From Lentisphaerota bacterium (GTDB taxonomy: Bacteria; Verrucomicrobiota; Lentisphaeria; Victivallales; Victivallaceae): DNA of 64,000 nucleotides. The notes under the pieces are model-generated. The model saw only the letters and a list, made by a program, of their open reading frames with translations, searched no databases and was not told where the DNA came from. Below are positions 25,178-33,701 of this stretch, piece after piece. The stretch lies in assembly GCA_017134815.1 (NCBI GenBank), contig CP071032.1, positions 434,001 through 498,000 of the forward strand, read 5' to 3'. Each line of letters starts with the position of its first letter. The first letter of the stretch is position 1. The position numbers were made by a program, and so were the translations under genes.

Positions 25178-25209
25178 AAAAAAAAAGCACTTTCTGTATG
25201 AGAAAGTGC
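25178..25209 (-). terminator. Attenuator terminator in the tyrS leader
   Basis: On the minus strand GCACTTTCT (25209-25201) pairs perfectly with AGAAAGTGC (25195-25187) across a five-base loop, and nine T's follow. It lies 37 bases upstream of the tyrS ATG and on the same strand, and 27 bases after the leader ORF stop. The gene at 25485 points away from it and no other minus-strand gene lies between, so the only transcript it can end is the tyrS leader. Confidence 0.88.
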
Positions 25210-25236
25210 CTGCAAAGTTAATCCAAGTTCAATAAT

Positions 25237-25314
25237 CTAGACAGACACGATCGCTCCGCAATAATAGTAAAGCAGATAATAAGCACGTCTGGAATAGTTG
25301 CTGAACGTTTTCAT
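25237..25314 (-). CDS. Tyr-rich leader peptide of the tyrS attenuator
   Basis: This 25-codon ORF begins ATG AAA ACG and ends TAG. It has six tyrosines: one at residue 7, then 'AYYLLYYY' at residues 11-18 (TAT TAT CTG CTT TAC TAT TAT). The strings 'CAGACG' and 'TGTCTG' flank the Tyr run and are complementary, so a hairpin with the Tyr codons in its loop can form. 'GTGCTT', also in the ORF, can pair with 'AGGCAC' that includes the first arm of the terminator. A stalled ribosome would shift these pairings. The weak point is the start: no clear Shine-Dalgarno, and a TATAAT overlaps the ATG. The peptide is far too short to be found by length filters. Confidence 0.7.
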   Translation of the reverse strand: MKTFSNYSRRAYYLLYYYCGAIVSV

Positions 25315-25356
25315 TATAAACCATTAATTAGTTTTAACAGTTCAAATATTAATGCG

Positions 25357-25386
25357 CTTATACATCAAAATCAAATCAAAAAACAA
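25357..25386 (-). promoter_or_regulatory. Candidate promoter for the tyrS leader transcript
   Basis: On the minus strand TTGTTT (25386-25381), an 18-base spacer and TATAAG (25362-25357) would start RNA near 25350, about 36 bases before the leader ATG. An alternative, CTGTTA-N16-TATAAT at 25340-25313, would start inside the leader ORF and would rule out its translation. The sequence alone does not decide. Confidence 0.3.
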
Positions 25387-25484
25387 AAAAAACTGTTAAA
25401 ACCGGCTTTGCACATTAATATGATTGAAGATTAGATATTCAACAGGTATAATTAACGGTATCTAACCAAAACCGGGAGGTCATC

Positions 25485-25823
25485 ATGAAGGTAGTAAATA
25501 TCAGAGAGACTGATGTAATGATCAATCCGCATGGGATAAATGCAAAAAAGATTTATGACACCGAAAACGCTCAGGTTATGCATATTACCCTGCAGTCCGG
25601 TGAATCCTTGATACGGCACATTACACCGGTAGACGTTTTTTTCTATGTTCTTGAAGGCATAGGCATAGTTGAAATCGGTGATGAAAAGCAAAAAGTCGGC
25701 CCGGATACGCTTATTGAAAGCTCAAAGGATATTCCACATTGCTGGTATAACGACGGGGAGGGGGTGCTGCGTATCCTGGTTGTCAAAGTTCCGCGTCCGA
25801 CAACTCCAACTAAGTTTGTCTAA
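25485..25823 (+). CDS. Small cupin-domain protein
   Basis: This 112-residue protein forms one cupin barrel. It has 'GESLIRHITPVDVFFYVLEGIGIVEIG' (motif 1 with His and Glu) and 'DTLIESSKDIPHCWYNDGEGVLRILVVKVP' (motif 2 with His). The likely metal ligands in motif 1 are partly non-standard: one His, and Thr/Asp in place of the second. GGGAGG precedes the ATG. Its last four bases overlap the convergent dnaG. The function is unknown. Confidence 0.8.
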   Translation: MKVVNIRETDVMINPHGINAKKIYDTENAQVMHITLQSGESLIRHITPVDVFFYVLEGIGIVEIGDEKQKVGPDTLIESSKDIPHCWYNDGEGVLRILVVKVPRPTTPTKFV

Positions 25824-27670
25824 GTGGAGGCTTGCCTGGAGAGCTCAAGAAGTTCCAGCATCAGCTGGTCCTTCTCCTCCGGCGGCGCATTGCGCATTTT
25901 TTCGATAATATCATTCTTGCGTTGTTCCAGGCGATGTTTATGGATAACCTCTAGGCATTGTTCATAGGCTTTTTCAGCTTTTGAATGTTTGTACTGAGAT
26001 TCTGATGACAGTATTCTGCTTAATTCAGGAGAGGGATTATTGCGTTCGACATCAGTCAGATAATTTACAGCATGATCCCATTCCCCATTCAGTACACAGT
26101 TGATCAGTTCATTTAAAGCTCTGCCGAGAATGGTAGAACTTAACATATCATGATCCAGATCGGCATGAGCAATTTTTCCGGCAATATCCTCATAGGCCAG
26201 ACCGATCTCGAGCAATGTTTCTTCAGCATGACGTATGGCCGGAGGAATTTCCGTTTCTGAAGTATACTGTTTATCAACTGTTTCCTGCCTGCTCATGGCA
26301 GATGCAGAGTCAACAGGCTGGCGGCGCTGAAATTTGTATTTATCAGCTTGTTTAAGTTTATTCAATTCACCGAAAACCGTTTCCGGTCTGACCCCAAGTC
26401 GACTGCTTAATTTCTGGACATAGCTTTCGCGTACGACAGGGTTTGATATCTTATTCAGATAATTCATCATTTCAGAAATAATTCTTCCTTTGCCATGAGG
26501 AGACGTCATGTCATATTTTGAGAAGAAAACCTGGCATAAAAAATCAAACATGTCCATTGCTGAATTGACGATTGCGGCAATCCCGTCAGTTCCCTCAGCA
26601 GCAAAAATATCATCGGGGTCACTGCCTTGAGGGAAGGTGATGATTTTAACTTCAAAGTCAAGCGGCAGCAGTATGTCCAAGGCTCTTACAGTCGCCTTAA
26701 TACCGGCGCTGTCACGGTCAAAGGCCAGAAACATTCTGTCGGTGTAACGTTTCAAAATTCTGGCCTGTTCATCTGTGAATGCGGTGCCCTGTGGTGCGAC
26801 CGAGCATTCAAAACCGGCACGGTGCATGGCAATGACATCCAGCTGACCTTCACAGAGAATTGCCATATTGTTTTCCTGTATGGCCTTTCTGGCCAGCGGC
26901 AGGGCATAGAGAATATTACTTTTTTTAAACACCGGGGTTTCCGGGCTGTTTACATATTTTGCACCCTGCGGGTTCTGTTCAATAGAACGGGCACTGAAGC
27001 CGACAACGCGTCCCTGTTCATTCCAGATAGGGAAAATCAGTCGATTACGAAAGCGGTCATAAATTTTCCGTGAATTCTCATTTACAAGGATAATGCCTGA
27101 CTCCAGCAGTTCATCCTGAGAATATCCGGATTGAATACCGTGGTTCATGGAAGCGTCCCAGGCATCCGGGGCAGCCCCTATTTGAAATTTCTCAGCCAGG
27201 TCAGGCGGAATGCCGCGAGTCTGGAGGTATTGACATACCGGCCAGTTTGGATTGATGCTCAAAAAGCCGTGATACCATTTTGCAAATTCATCATTAATCC
27301 GGTAGAGACGTTCACGGCGTCCGGCCCGCTGTTTGGCCTGCTGGCGTTCCTGTGGTGAGTTGTAAGTTTTTTCCGGAATAATCACATTGCATTTTGAGGC
27401 CAGGATGTGAGCTGCATTTGGAAAGTCTACTTTTTCCCATTCCATAATAAAACTGAAGACATCACCGCCGCGCCCGCAGCCGAAGCAGTGATAACGCCCC
27501 CGCTGTTCATTAACGGTAAATGACGGTGTTTTTTCCTGATGAAAAGGGCATAAGCCTTTCCATGAACCGCTGCCGGATTTCTTCAGCGGTATATAGCTGC
27601 GGACCAGCTCAAGTATATTGCAGCGTGAACGCAATTCTTCAATTATTTCATCAGGAATAGCTCGACTCAT
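25820..27670 (-). CDS. dnaG: DNA primase
   Basis: DnaG makes RNA primers at the replication fork. This 616-residue protein has the N-terminal zinc ribbon 'CPFHQEKTPSFTVN...YHCFGCGRGG' (about residues 41-66), the RNA-polymerase core ('RFRNRLIFPIWNEQGRVVGFSAR') and the TOPRIM motifs 'LCEGQLDVIAMHRAGF' and 'AFDRDSAG' (about 265-325). A C-terminal helicase-binding part follows from about residue 450. The length is typical. No rpoD or rpsU adjoins it, unlike in many bacteria. The ribosome site is GGCGGA. Confidence 0.96.
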   Translation of the reverse strand: MSRAIPDEIIEELRSRCNILELVRSYIPLKKSGSGSWKGLCPFHQEKTPSFTVNEQRGRYHCFGCGRGGDVFSFIMEWEKVDFPNAAHILASKCNVIIPEKTYNSPQERQQAKQRAGRRERLYRINDEFAKWYHGFLSINPNWPVCQYLQTRGIPPDLAEKFQIGAAPDAWDASMNHGIQSGYSQDELLESGIILVNENSRKIYDRFRNRLIFPIWNEQGRVVGFSARSIEQNPQGAKYVNSPETPVFKKSNILYALPLARKAIQENNMAILCEGQLDVIAMHRAGFECSVAPQGTAFTDEQARILKRYTDRMFLAFDRDSAGIKATVRALDILLPLDFEVKIITFPQGSDPDDIFAAEGTDGIAAIVNSAMDMFDFLCQVFFSKYDMTSPHGKGRIISEMMNYLNKISNPVVRESYVQKLSSRLGVRPETVFGELNKLKQADKYKFQRRQPVDSASAMSRQETVDKQYTSETEIPPAIRHAEETLLEIGLAYEDIAGKIAHADLDHDMLSSTILGRALNELINCVLNGEWDHAVNYLTDVERNNPSPELSRILSSESQYKHSKAEKAYEQCLEVIHKHRLEQRKNDIIEKMRNAPPEEKDQLMLELLELSRQAST

Positions 27671-27711
27671 AATGCATCCGCCAAATCTGTATTTAATTTC
27701 TGGAAATGAAG

Positions 27712-28494
27712 CTATTTACTGGTAATCTGCTCAATCCTGCTCTTGACGAAGTCCCGTTTTTTCTGTAATTCCGGGTTGTTGGCTGTGATTTTCAAGTACT
27801 GCTTATAAAAGTCGACGGTATTGTCTGACATACCAATATAAAGATCTTTGAAAATAGCAAAATTCAGCAAGATTATTGGGTTGTTCGGTGCCATCTGATA
27901 AGCACTGACGAGATTTTCAGCTGCTTTTCGATTCTGCTTGTTTACTGCATAATATATACCCATCTGATTAAACAGTTCCGGCCGTTTCTTAAAACGCGGA
28001 TACTTTGCCAGCATCTGGTAATATTTTATAGCGTTTGCCAGTTTCAAACTGGTTGAACATTTTGCCAGCAAAATCAGGGTATTCTGATCATTTGCCTTTA
28101 ACTTTAAGGCCCTCAAGAGCGGGGCTACTGCATCCTGCATCTTTTTGGGATCTTTCGCATAAAGCCTTCCAAGCGTATACTGTGCGGCAAAGCGGTCTGG
28201 CTCCTGGGTTACAGCCTCGCGAGCCGCTTTCAGGGCCAGAGGCATTTTTCCGAGGTGTTCACTTGAAATCGCTTTCAGCAGTAAAGCGTCGACATTTGTC
28301 GGTTCGCGGGTAACTACCGCATCAGAATATTTCAAGGCTTTTTCCCATTTGCCGCTGGCAGCAAAGCTGGCGGCATTATTTATCAAAAAAGGAGTTGATT
28401 TTTCAGACAGTTTCTCGCACCCGCAAAGCACGGCGAGAGTTAGAATTAAAGAAAAAATAAAAACTCCATGCTTTAACTTCTTATTCATGCTCAC
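27712..28494 (-). CDS. TPR-repeat lipoprotein
   Basis: This 260-residue protein has a lipoprotein-type signal (basic KKLKHG, hydrophobic core, 'LAVLCGC' with the Cys at about 26). Five or six tetratricopeptide repeats follow ('GKWEKALKYSDAVVTREPTNVDALLLKAISSEHLGKMPLALKAAREAV'-type, about residues 48-240). It is a likely protein-protein scaffold at the outer face of a membrane. It lies upstream of dnaG by 41 bases in the same direction. No partner is evident. Confidence 0.8.
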   Translation of the reverse strand: MSMNKKLKHGVFIFSLILTLAVLCGCEKLSEKSTPFLINNAASFAASGKWEKALKYSDAVVTREPTNVDALLLKAISSEHLGKMPLALKAAREAVTQEPDRFAAQYTLGRLYAKDPKKMQDAVAPLLRALKLKANDQNTLILLAKCSTSLKLANAIKYYQMLAKYPRFKKRPELFNQMGIYYAVNKQNRKAAENLVSAYQMAPNNPIILLNFAIFKDLYIGMSDNTVDFYKQYLKITANNPELQKKRDFVKSRIEQITSK

Positions 28495-28619
28495 TCTCTA
28501 GTGGTAATTGTTTTAAAACTTAATATGAACCAATGATCTGCAATTGAACCAGTCTACACTACTATATCCCGGCATTTTTTCAAATCCTAAAATGCGCTAA
28601 TCATCAAACAAAAACTCAA

Positions 28620-30713
28620 TTATTCAAGGGCCTTGCTGTATACCTGTTTGCGGTTGAAAACGATCTGCAGCCGGATCATTTCTGTCAGATGGTCGCAAAT
28701 ATGCTGAGTTATTTCGCCGCTGTCAGCCAGATCCTGAAGTACACCGATTTCGGTGCTGTAAATCATATCTCTCAGGGTGGCTGTTGTAACTGCCCGCAAA
28801 AGCTCAAAGTTTTCTGACTCCAGACTGGCCAGAGTTGAAAAGACACGCTCGCTCAAGTTATTATAAAATTTACGGCATTCCTCAAGTATGTCACTGTATG
28901 ATTCAAAAAAATCGGTTTTCTCAAGCTTCTTTATTTCCTCAATAGCTTGATTAGCACCGATGGCGGTACTGCAAAGAGTCAGGTAGTCATCAAGCAGAGC
29001 CTTGGTACGCAGCCTGTTCGTCAGTGAAGGGAACGGAAATTTTCTCAGAAACCGAATTACAATTGACTCAAGCCGCATGACCAGTGGGTCATGCGTAATT
29101 GTGGTTGGCAGCTTGGAGGTGTTTATAATGCTTTCAAGCAGCTGTGCAGCATGAAAGTCAATACGGCGGTAGAGGCGTTCATTAATAAATCCGCATTGAT
29201 ACAGATAGTTAAATGATTTGCGCTCAGCAAAAATAACCCGTGACCAGACGGTGCGGGTTACGGCATCTTTTTCCTGCTGGCGGTATTTCAGTGCTTCGGC
29301 AAGGCGCTGTTTCTGATCACTTATCTTAAGCTTATACTCGTCCTCAACCGCTGCGACAACTTCATGAGGGAACTTGCCGGTATCAGCTATTTCCTTAATG
29401 TGTTTCAGTCCTTGTCGTCTGGCCATCAGCATTGCGTGCATTTCAGAGAACCGCATAAACATTGAAGGCTTGTCAAGTCCGAAAAGCCTGATCAGCCATT
29501 TTACCGTCGTTCCCTGGAAAAACAGAGTGAAAGCAACCACTCCAAGTGTGATCTCAATTATCAGCAGCCGGTGCGGCAGGTTTGGTGGAAGGCTGAAAAC
29601 CAGAGCCAGCGGGACTGCACCGCGAAGACCTCCCCAGAACATGATAAGCTGATACCTTATATCAATTTTTTCTTCTTTTTTGTTCAGTCCCAGCAAGGGG
29701 CAGATACCGAAAACTATCACGGCCCGGGACAATTGTATTGCTATGATTCCCCACATTATATGTCTGAGGGTTATTGACAGGGCATTGGTGTCAATCAAGT
29801 AAAAATCTTCGGTAAATCCAAGGAGCAGGAATATGAAACTGTTGGCTACAAAGGCGACAAAATCCCAGAACTGCTTCATGTATTCTCTGATTTTCGGAGT
29901 AAACCGGGTCATTCCGTAATGATTGATAACGACTCCGGCTCCAAGCGCAGCCATGACACCGGAAGTATTGAACACTTTGTCTGCAATAATAAACGCGGCA
30001 TAAGCTACAACGGTCGAAAGCGCTACTTCCACCATAATATCGTTTTCTGCAAAAAGAATGATTTCCACCATTATAAACCCGATTACAGCTCCTACAGCCA
30101 GTCCGCCAAGGAATATAATGATAAAGTCAACACCGCCTTGAATCAGAGTTCCGAAGGAAAAAGCCGCACCGGCGACAAGAATACTTTTTAATATGGTATA
30201 CATAACAATTGCGGTAGCGTCATTGAACAGACTTTCCCCGTCAACCAGTATTCGAAGCCGTTTGGGAGCTCCAATAATTTCAAAAAGCGATATGACTGCC
30301 ACTGGGTCAGTAGCCGAGATCAGTGCACCAAAAAGCATAGCTCCCCCGATTTCAAGCGGAGTGAAGTAATACATGATGATGCCGATCATGATAGTCGAAA
30401 TCACCAGCCCCGGAGCCGCAAGTAGAAGAGTAGGGGACAGGTTCTTAAACAGCATCTTTGTATCAATATTCACGGATGCCGAAAAGATCAATGCCGGAAG
30501 CAGCACATACATTATCAGGTCGTGGTTCAGCTTTATGCTCTGAGCCGCCTGAAGCCATTCAATCCGGTTGCAGACAAAAGCCAGAACTATACCGACAAAA
30601 ACCAGTCCGATAGTATAAGGTATTCTCAGGCGCTTGAAGAAAATCGCCGAAATTGTGGCAATCAGCAGCAATATTACTGCCGCCATTACAGAAGTAGAAA
30701 GTTCCGCCGCCAT
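28620..30713 (-). CDS. CPA1-type Na+/H+ antiporter with long cytosolic tail
   Basis: This 697-residue protein has a twelve-helix antiporter domain (residues about 10-420). It contains 'GALISATDPVAVISLFEIIGAPKRLRILVDGESLFNDATAIVMY', the CPA1 signature with the paired acids needed for transport, and 'FWGGLRGAVPLALVFSLP', another CPA1 hallmark. The tail of about 270 residues is helical and resembles YjcE/NhaP2-like regulatory regions without a recognised TrkA or cNMP domain. GGGAAG precedes the ATG at 30713. It is monocistronic. Confidence 0.9.
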   Translation of the reverse strand: MAAELSTSVMAAVILLLIATISAIFFKRLRIPYTIGLVFVGIVLAFVCNRIEWLQAAQSIKLNHDLIMYVLLPALIFSASVNIDTKMLFKNLSPTLLLAAPGLVISTIMIGIIMYYFTPLEIGGAMLFGALISATDPVAVISLFEIIGAPKRLRILVDGESLFNDATAIVMYTILKSILVAGAAFSFGTLIQGGVDFIIIFLGGLAVGAVIGFIMVEIILFAENDIMVEVALSTVVAYAAFIIADKVFNTSGVMAALGAGVVINHYGMTRFTPKIREYMKQFWDFVAFVANSFIFLLLGFTEDFYLIDTNALSITLRHIMWGIIAIQLSRAVIVFGICPLLGLNKKEEKIDIRYQLIMFWGGLRGAVPLALVFSLPPNLPHRLLIIEITLGVVAFTLFFQGTTVKWLIRLFGLDKPSMFMRFSEMHAMLMARRQGLKHIKEIADTGKFPHEVVAAVEDEYKLKISDQKQRLAEALKYRQQEKDAVTRTVWSRVIFAERKSFNYLYQCGFINERLYRRIDFHAAQLLESIINTSKLPTTITHDPLVMRLESIVIRFLRKFPFPSLTNRLRTKALLDDYLTLCSTAIGANQAIEEIKKLEKTDFFESYSDILEECRKFYNNLSERVFSTLASLESENFELLRAVTTATLRDMIYSTEIGVLQDLADSGEITQHICDHLTEMIRLQIVFNRKQVYSKALE

Positions 30714-30938
30714 AGCTCTTCCCGTTTAAGAATTGTAAAATTTCAAACTTCAGGTATTTGCTTTCATTTTAGCTTTAAGTTACCTGTAAGCATGGAATGA
30801 TTCAAGCAGTTTTAATTAGAATCCAGACATGTCAGTGTTGTCAGGCTTGAGTATTGGGCATTGGGGGAACATTGATAACAGCATTAGATTCATACCAGCT
30901 GCACCAAGATATTCTGAATAAAATTGAGTTATACTGCA

Positions 30939-30956
30939 GTGGGGGCTTCCCCCCAC
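30939..30956. terminator. GC-rich hairpin downstream of miaB
   Basis: GTGGGGG (30939-30945) and CCCCCAC (30950-30956) make a seven-pair stem with a four-base loop, directly after the miaB stop on the minus strand. No T-tract follows, so it may be a stabilising 3' hairpin rather than an intrinsic terminator. The rest of 30714-30938 shows no gene. Confidence 0.5.
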
Positions 30957-30973
30957 ACATATAAATACATTAT

Positions 30974-32311
30974 TTAGACAAGTTCGCCAAAGAGCGAAAC
31001 TGCAGTACAGCGAGCTATTTTTACTTTAACCAGTTTGCCGCGCTCTGTAGTACTATCCGGCGGAAACATAACAACTTTTGCCGTTGAGGTTTTTCCTGAC
31101 CAGCGATCAGCATTCCTTCTGCTGGGGCCTTCCACCAGTACTTCCTGAACAGTTCCAACTAACTTCAGGTTATGTTCGGCAGTGCGTTTTTCAAGATCCT
31201 GCAGCAGAATTTGATTGCGGCGCTCCTTTTCTTCCTGTGGTACCTGGTCTTCCATCAATGCTGCCGGTGTACCTTCACGGGGCGAAAACTTGAAAATAAA
31301 TGCATTATCAAAGCCGACATTATTCATAATATTCCGGGTTTTAATGAAATCTTCTTCAGTTGAACCGGGAAACCCGACTATCACGTCAGTTGAAAATGTT
31401 ATATCCGGAATGCGCTGTTTCATTTTACAGGCGATTTCCAGGTATTGTTCAGCAGTATACTGACGGTTCATTTTTTTCAAAATCCGGTCTGATCCCGATT
31501 GCAGCGGCAGGTGAACATTATGACAAACCTTGGGCAGTTCGGCAATGGCGTCAATAAGTTTATCATTGAAATATGACGGGTAGGGGCTGGTAAATCTAAT
31601 CCGCTCGAGACCGTCTATGCTATTCAGTTCACGCAGCAAATCGGCAAAAGGAGAATGCCCCTCCGGTGGCGGTTTGGTGTCACCGTTCAAACCGTATGCG
31701 GCCACATTCTGTCCCAGCAGCATTATTTCCTTGATTCCGCTGGCCACCAGTTCTTTGGCCTCTTCAACAACGTCATGAATCTCACGGCTGATCTCGCGCC
31801 CTCTGACATGGGGAACAATGCAGTATGAACAGAAACGATTACAGCCGCGTGTTACAGCGATAAAAGCCTGGCAGGGTTTTGAATCAGGCATCTGGTAATG
31901 CGACCCCATGGAAGTCAACACATCACTGCCTTCGTCAAGCAGGGCCAGCTGGTTTCTTTCCTCCATTATGGAGTTTAATACTTCCGGCAGCTTATGGAGC
32001 TGTCCGGTTCCAATGACAAAGTCGACATGCGGCAATGTTTTCAGCAGCTCTTCACCATGATTCTGGGCCATGCAGCCCATAATACCGATCACCAGTGCCG
32101 GGTTGTCCTTTTTAAGTTTTTTCATAAAACCAACTTTGCCGATCGCCTTGCGCTCTGCCTGCTCACGGACGCTGCAGGTGTTGAATATTAAAACGTCGGC
32201 TTTGGATTCATGGTCTACGATTTGGCAGCCTTTTTGAGTAAGCATGCCGGCAATGGCTTCAGAATCCCGTTCATTCATCTGGCAGCCATAGGTCTTTATA
32301 AATACATTCAT
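30974..32311 (-). CDS. miaB: tRNA-2-methylthio-N6-dimethylallyladenosine synthase
   Basis: MiaB is a radical-SAM methylthiotransferase that modifies A37 next to the anticodon of tRNAs reading UNN codons. This 445-residue protein has the auxiliary cluster cysteines Cys10 ('TYGCQMNERDSE'), Cys46 ('FNTCSVREQAERKA') and Cys80 ('IMGCMAQ'). The radical-SAM motif is 'CNRFCSYCIVPHVRGRE' near residues 157-173, and a C-terminal TRAM domain is present (about 380-445). 'CQMN.RDSE' marks MiaB rather than MtaB or RimO. It follows proB by ten bases and probably shares its transcript. Confidence 0.96.
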   Translation of the reverse strand: MNVFIKTYGCQMNERDSEAIAGMLTQKGCQIVDHESKADVLIFNTCSVREQAERKAIGKVGFMKKLKKDNPALVIGIMGCMAQNHGEELLKTLPHVDFVIGTGQLHKLPEVLNSIMEERNQLALLDEGSDVLTSMGSHYQMPDSKPCQAFIAVTRGCNRFCSYCIVPHVRGREISREIHDVVEEAKELVASGIKEIMLLGQNVAAYGLNGDTKPPPEGHSPFADLLRELNSIDGLERIRFTSPYPSYFNDKLIDAIAELPKVCHNVHLPLQSGSDRILKKMNRQYTAEQYLEIACKMKQRIPDITFSTDVIVGFPGSTEEDFIKTRNIMNNVGFDNAFIFKFSPREGTPAALMEDQVPQEEKERRNQILLQDLEKRTAEHNLKLVGTVQEVLVEGPSRRNADRWSGKTSTAKVVMFPPDSTTERGKLVKVKIARCTAVSLFGELV

Positions 32312-32321
32312 AGAGTTCTGG

Positions 32322-33467
32322 TTATTTTTCGTTTATTTCAGTTAGGGCCAGGTTGTTGCGATGTACAATGACATCATCGGCATCCCTGTTCAGAGCAGAT
32401 GAAATCTCTCTGCTCTGCAACCCGATAATCTTTTCACATTCTTCGCTATTGAAGTTCGAAAGCCCGCGCGCGACAACCTGACCTTTGCAGTCAGTTATTT
32501 CCAGCGTATCGCCGCGTTTGAACCTGCCGGAGACTTTGAGCACTCCGGACGGCAGCAGGCTGCGCCCGCCTTTGCTTATCGCCTCAGCAGCTCCGTCATC
32601 AACTGTTATGGAACCTGAGGTACTGGAAAAGAACTTAATCCACCGTTTGCGGGCCTGCATCTGACGTTTGGCCGGGATGAATAGAGTGCCTATATCATCC
32701 CCGCTAATAATCCGTTCAATAGTATCGTCCCTGCGCCCGTCGGCAATCCATAAATACTCTCCAGCCGAATTGATAATTCCGGCTGCATTCAGCTTTGAGC
32801 TCATGCCACCAATGGAGAACTCGGCATTATCTGTTCCTGACGCGGCTTGCCGCATTTCATCAGTAACGTGTTCTACCAGTGAAATTCGTTTACCCAGTAC
32901 GCCGTCAGTTTTTTCTCTCAAGCCGCTCTCAGTTGTAAGTATCAGGGTGAGGCTTGAACGCGTCATGGCAGCCAGCAGTGCAGCTAAACCATCATTGTCG
33001 CCAAATTTAAGTTCATCAATTGAAACCGAATCATTTTCATTGACAATCGGCAGAATGCCTCTTTTAAGTAATTCGTTGATACAGTTAAGCACATTCAGGT
33101 GTCTTTCCCTGCTCTGCAGGTCAGCAGTAGTCAACAGCAGCTGTGCAGACATGAAGCCGTGGCGGCGACATTCCTTGTCATAAATTGCCATAAGCTTGTT
33201 CTGCCCGGTAGCGGCCAGAGCCTGAATCTGCGAAAGTTTACGCGGGCGTCTGCTGATAGAAAGTTCCTGCATCCCGATACCAACAGCACCGGATGATACC
33301 AGAATTACCTCAATGCCCAGGTTTCTGAGTTTAGAGATACCTTTTATCAAAATCGGTATTCTGTGAGTGTCAGTCAGCAGTCTGGTGCCGACTTTCAACA
33401 CTATACGGCTGCATTCACTTATAACCTGCTTTCTTTGATTAACTGAATCAGTATTCATAATAGTCAT
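32322..33467 (-). CDS. proB: Glutamate 5-kinase with PUA domain
   Basis: ProB phosphorylates glutamate, the first step of proline synthesis. This 381-residue protein has 'IVLKVGTRLL' near residue 22, 'LVSSGAVGIGMQEL', 'NENDSVS' with 'LKFGDNDGLAALLA' and 'SIGGMSSKLNAA', all typical of the amino-acid kinase fold. The C-terminal PUA domain runs from about residue 280 ('SITVDDGAAEAISKGGRSLLPSGV'). No proA is adjacent. It is the first gene of the proB-miaB pair and is divergent from the kinase at 33702. Confidence 0.95.
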   Translation of the reverse strand: MTIMNTDSVNQRKQVISECSRIVLKVGTRLLTDTHRIPILIKGISKLRNLGIEVILVSSGAVGIGMQELSISRRPRKLSQIQALAATGQNKLMAIYDKECRRHGFMSAQLLLTTADLQSRERHLNVLNCINELLKRGILPIVNENDSVSIDELKFGDNDGLAALLAAMTRSSLTLILTTESGLREKTDGVLGKRISLVEHVTDEMRQAASGTDNAEFSIGGMSSKLNAAGIINSAGEYLWIADGRRDDTIERIISGDDIGTLFIPAKRQMQARKRWIKFFSSTSGSITVDDGAAEAISKGGRSLLPSGVLKVSGRFKRGDTLEITDCKGQVVARGLSNFNSEECEKIIGLQSREISSALNRDADDVIVHRNNLALTEINEK

Positions 33468-33701
33468 TGTATAATTGTCTTTTAATGAATTTATTGCAGC
33501 GGTTAATATATATTAACGGTACGGCTTGGCAAATCAAAAGCAATAATTTGCCGACATATTGTGAATATATAATGTATGGTATCAAAAAAAATCATTTCTT
33601 TTACCTTGATTTAACTCATTAGGATTGCTAGATTAAAAATTATCGTACTTTAAAATTCGGCTTAAAAATTTTAGGTCTTATAAAATTCAGCAAACAGGGC
33701 T

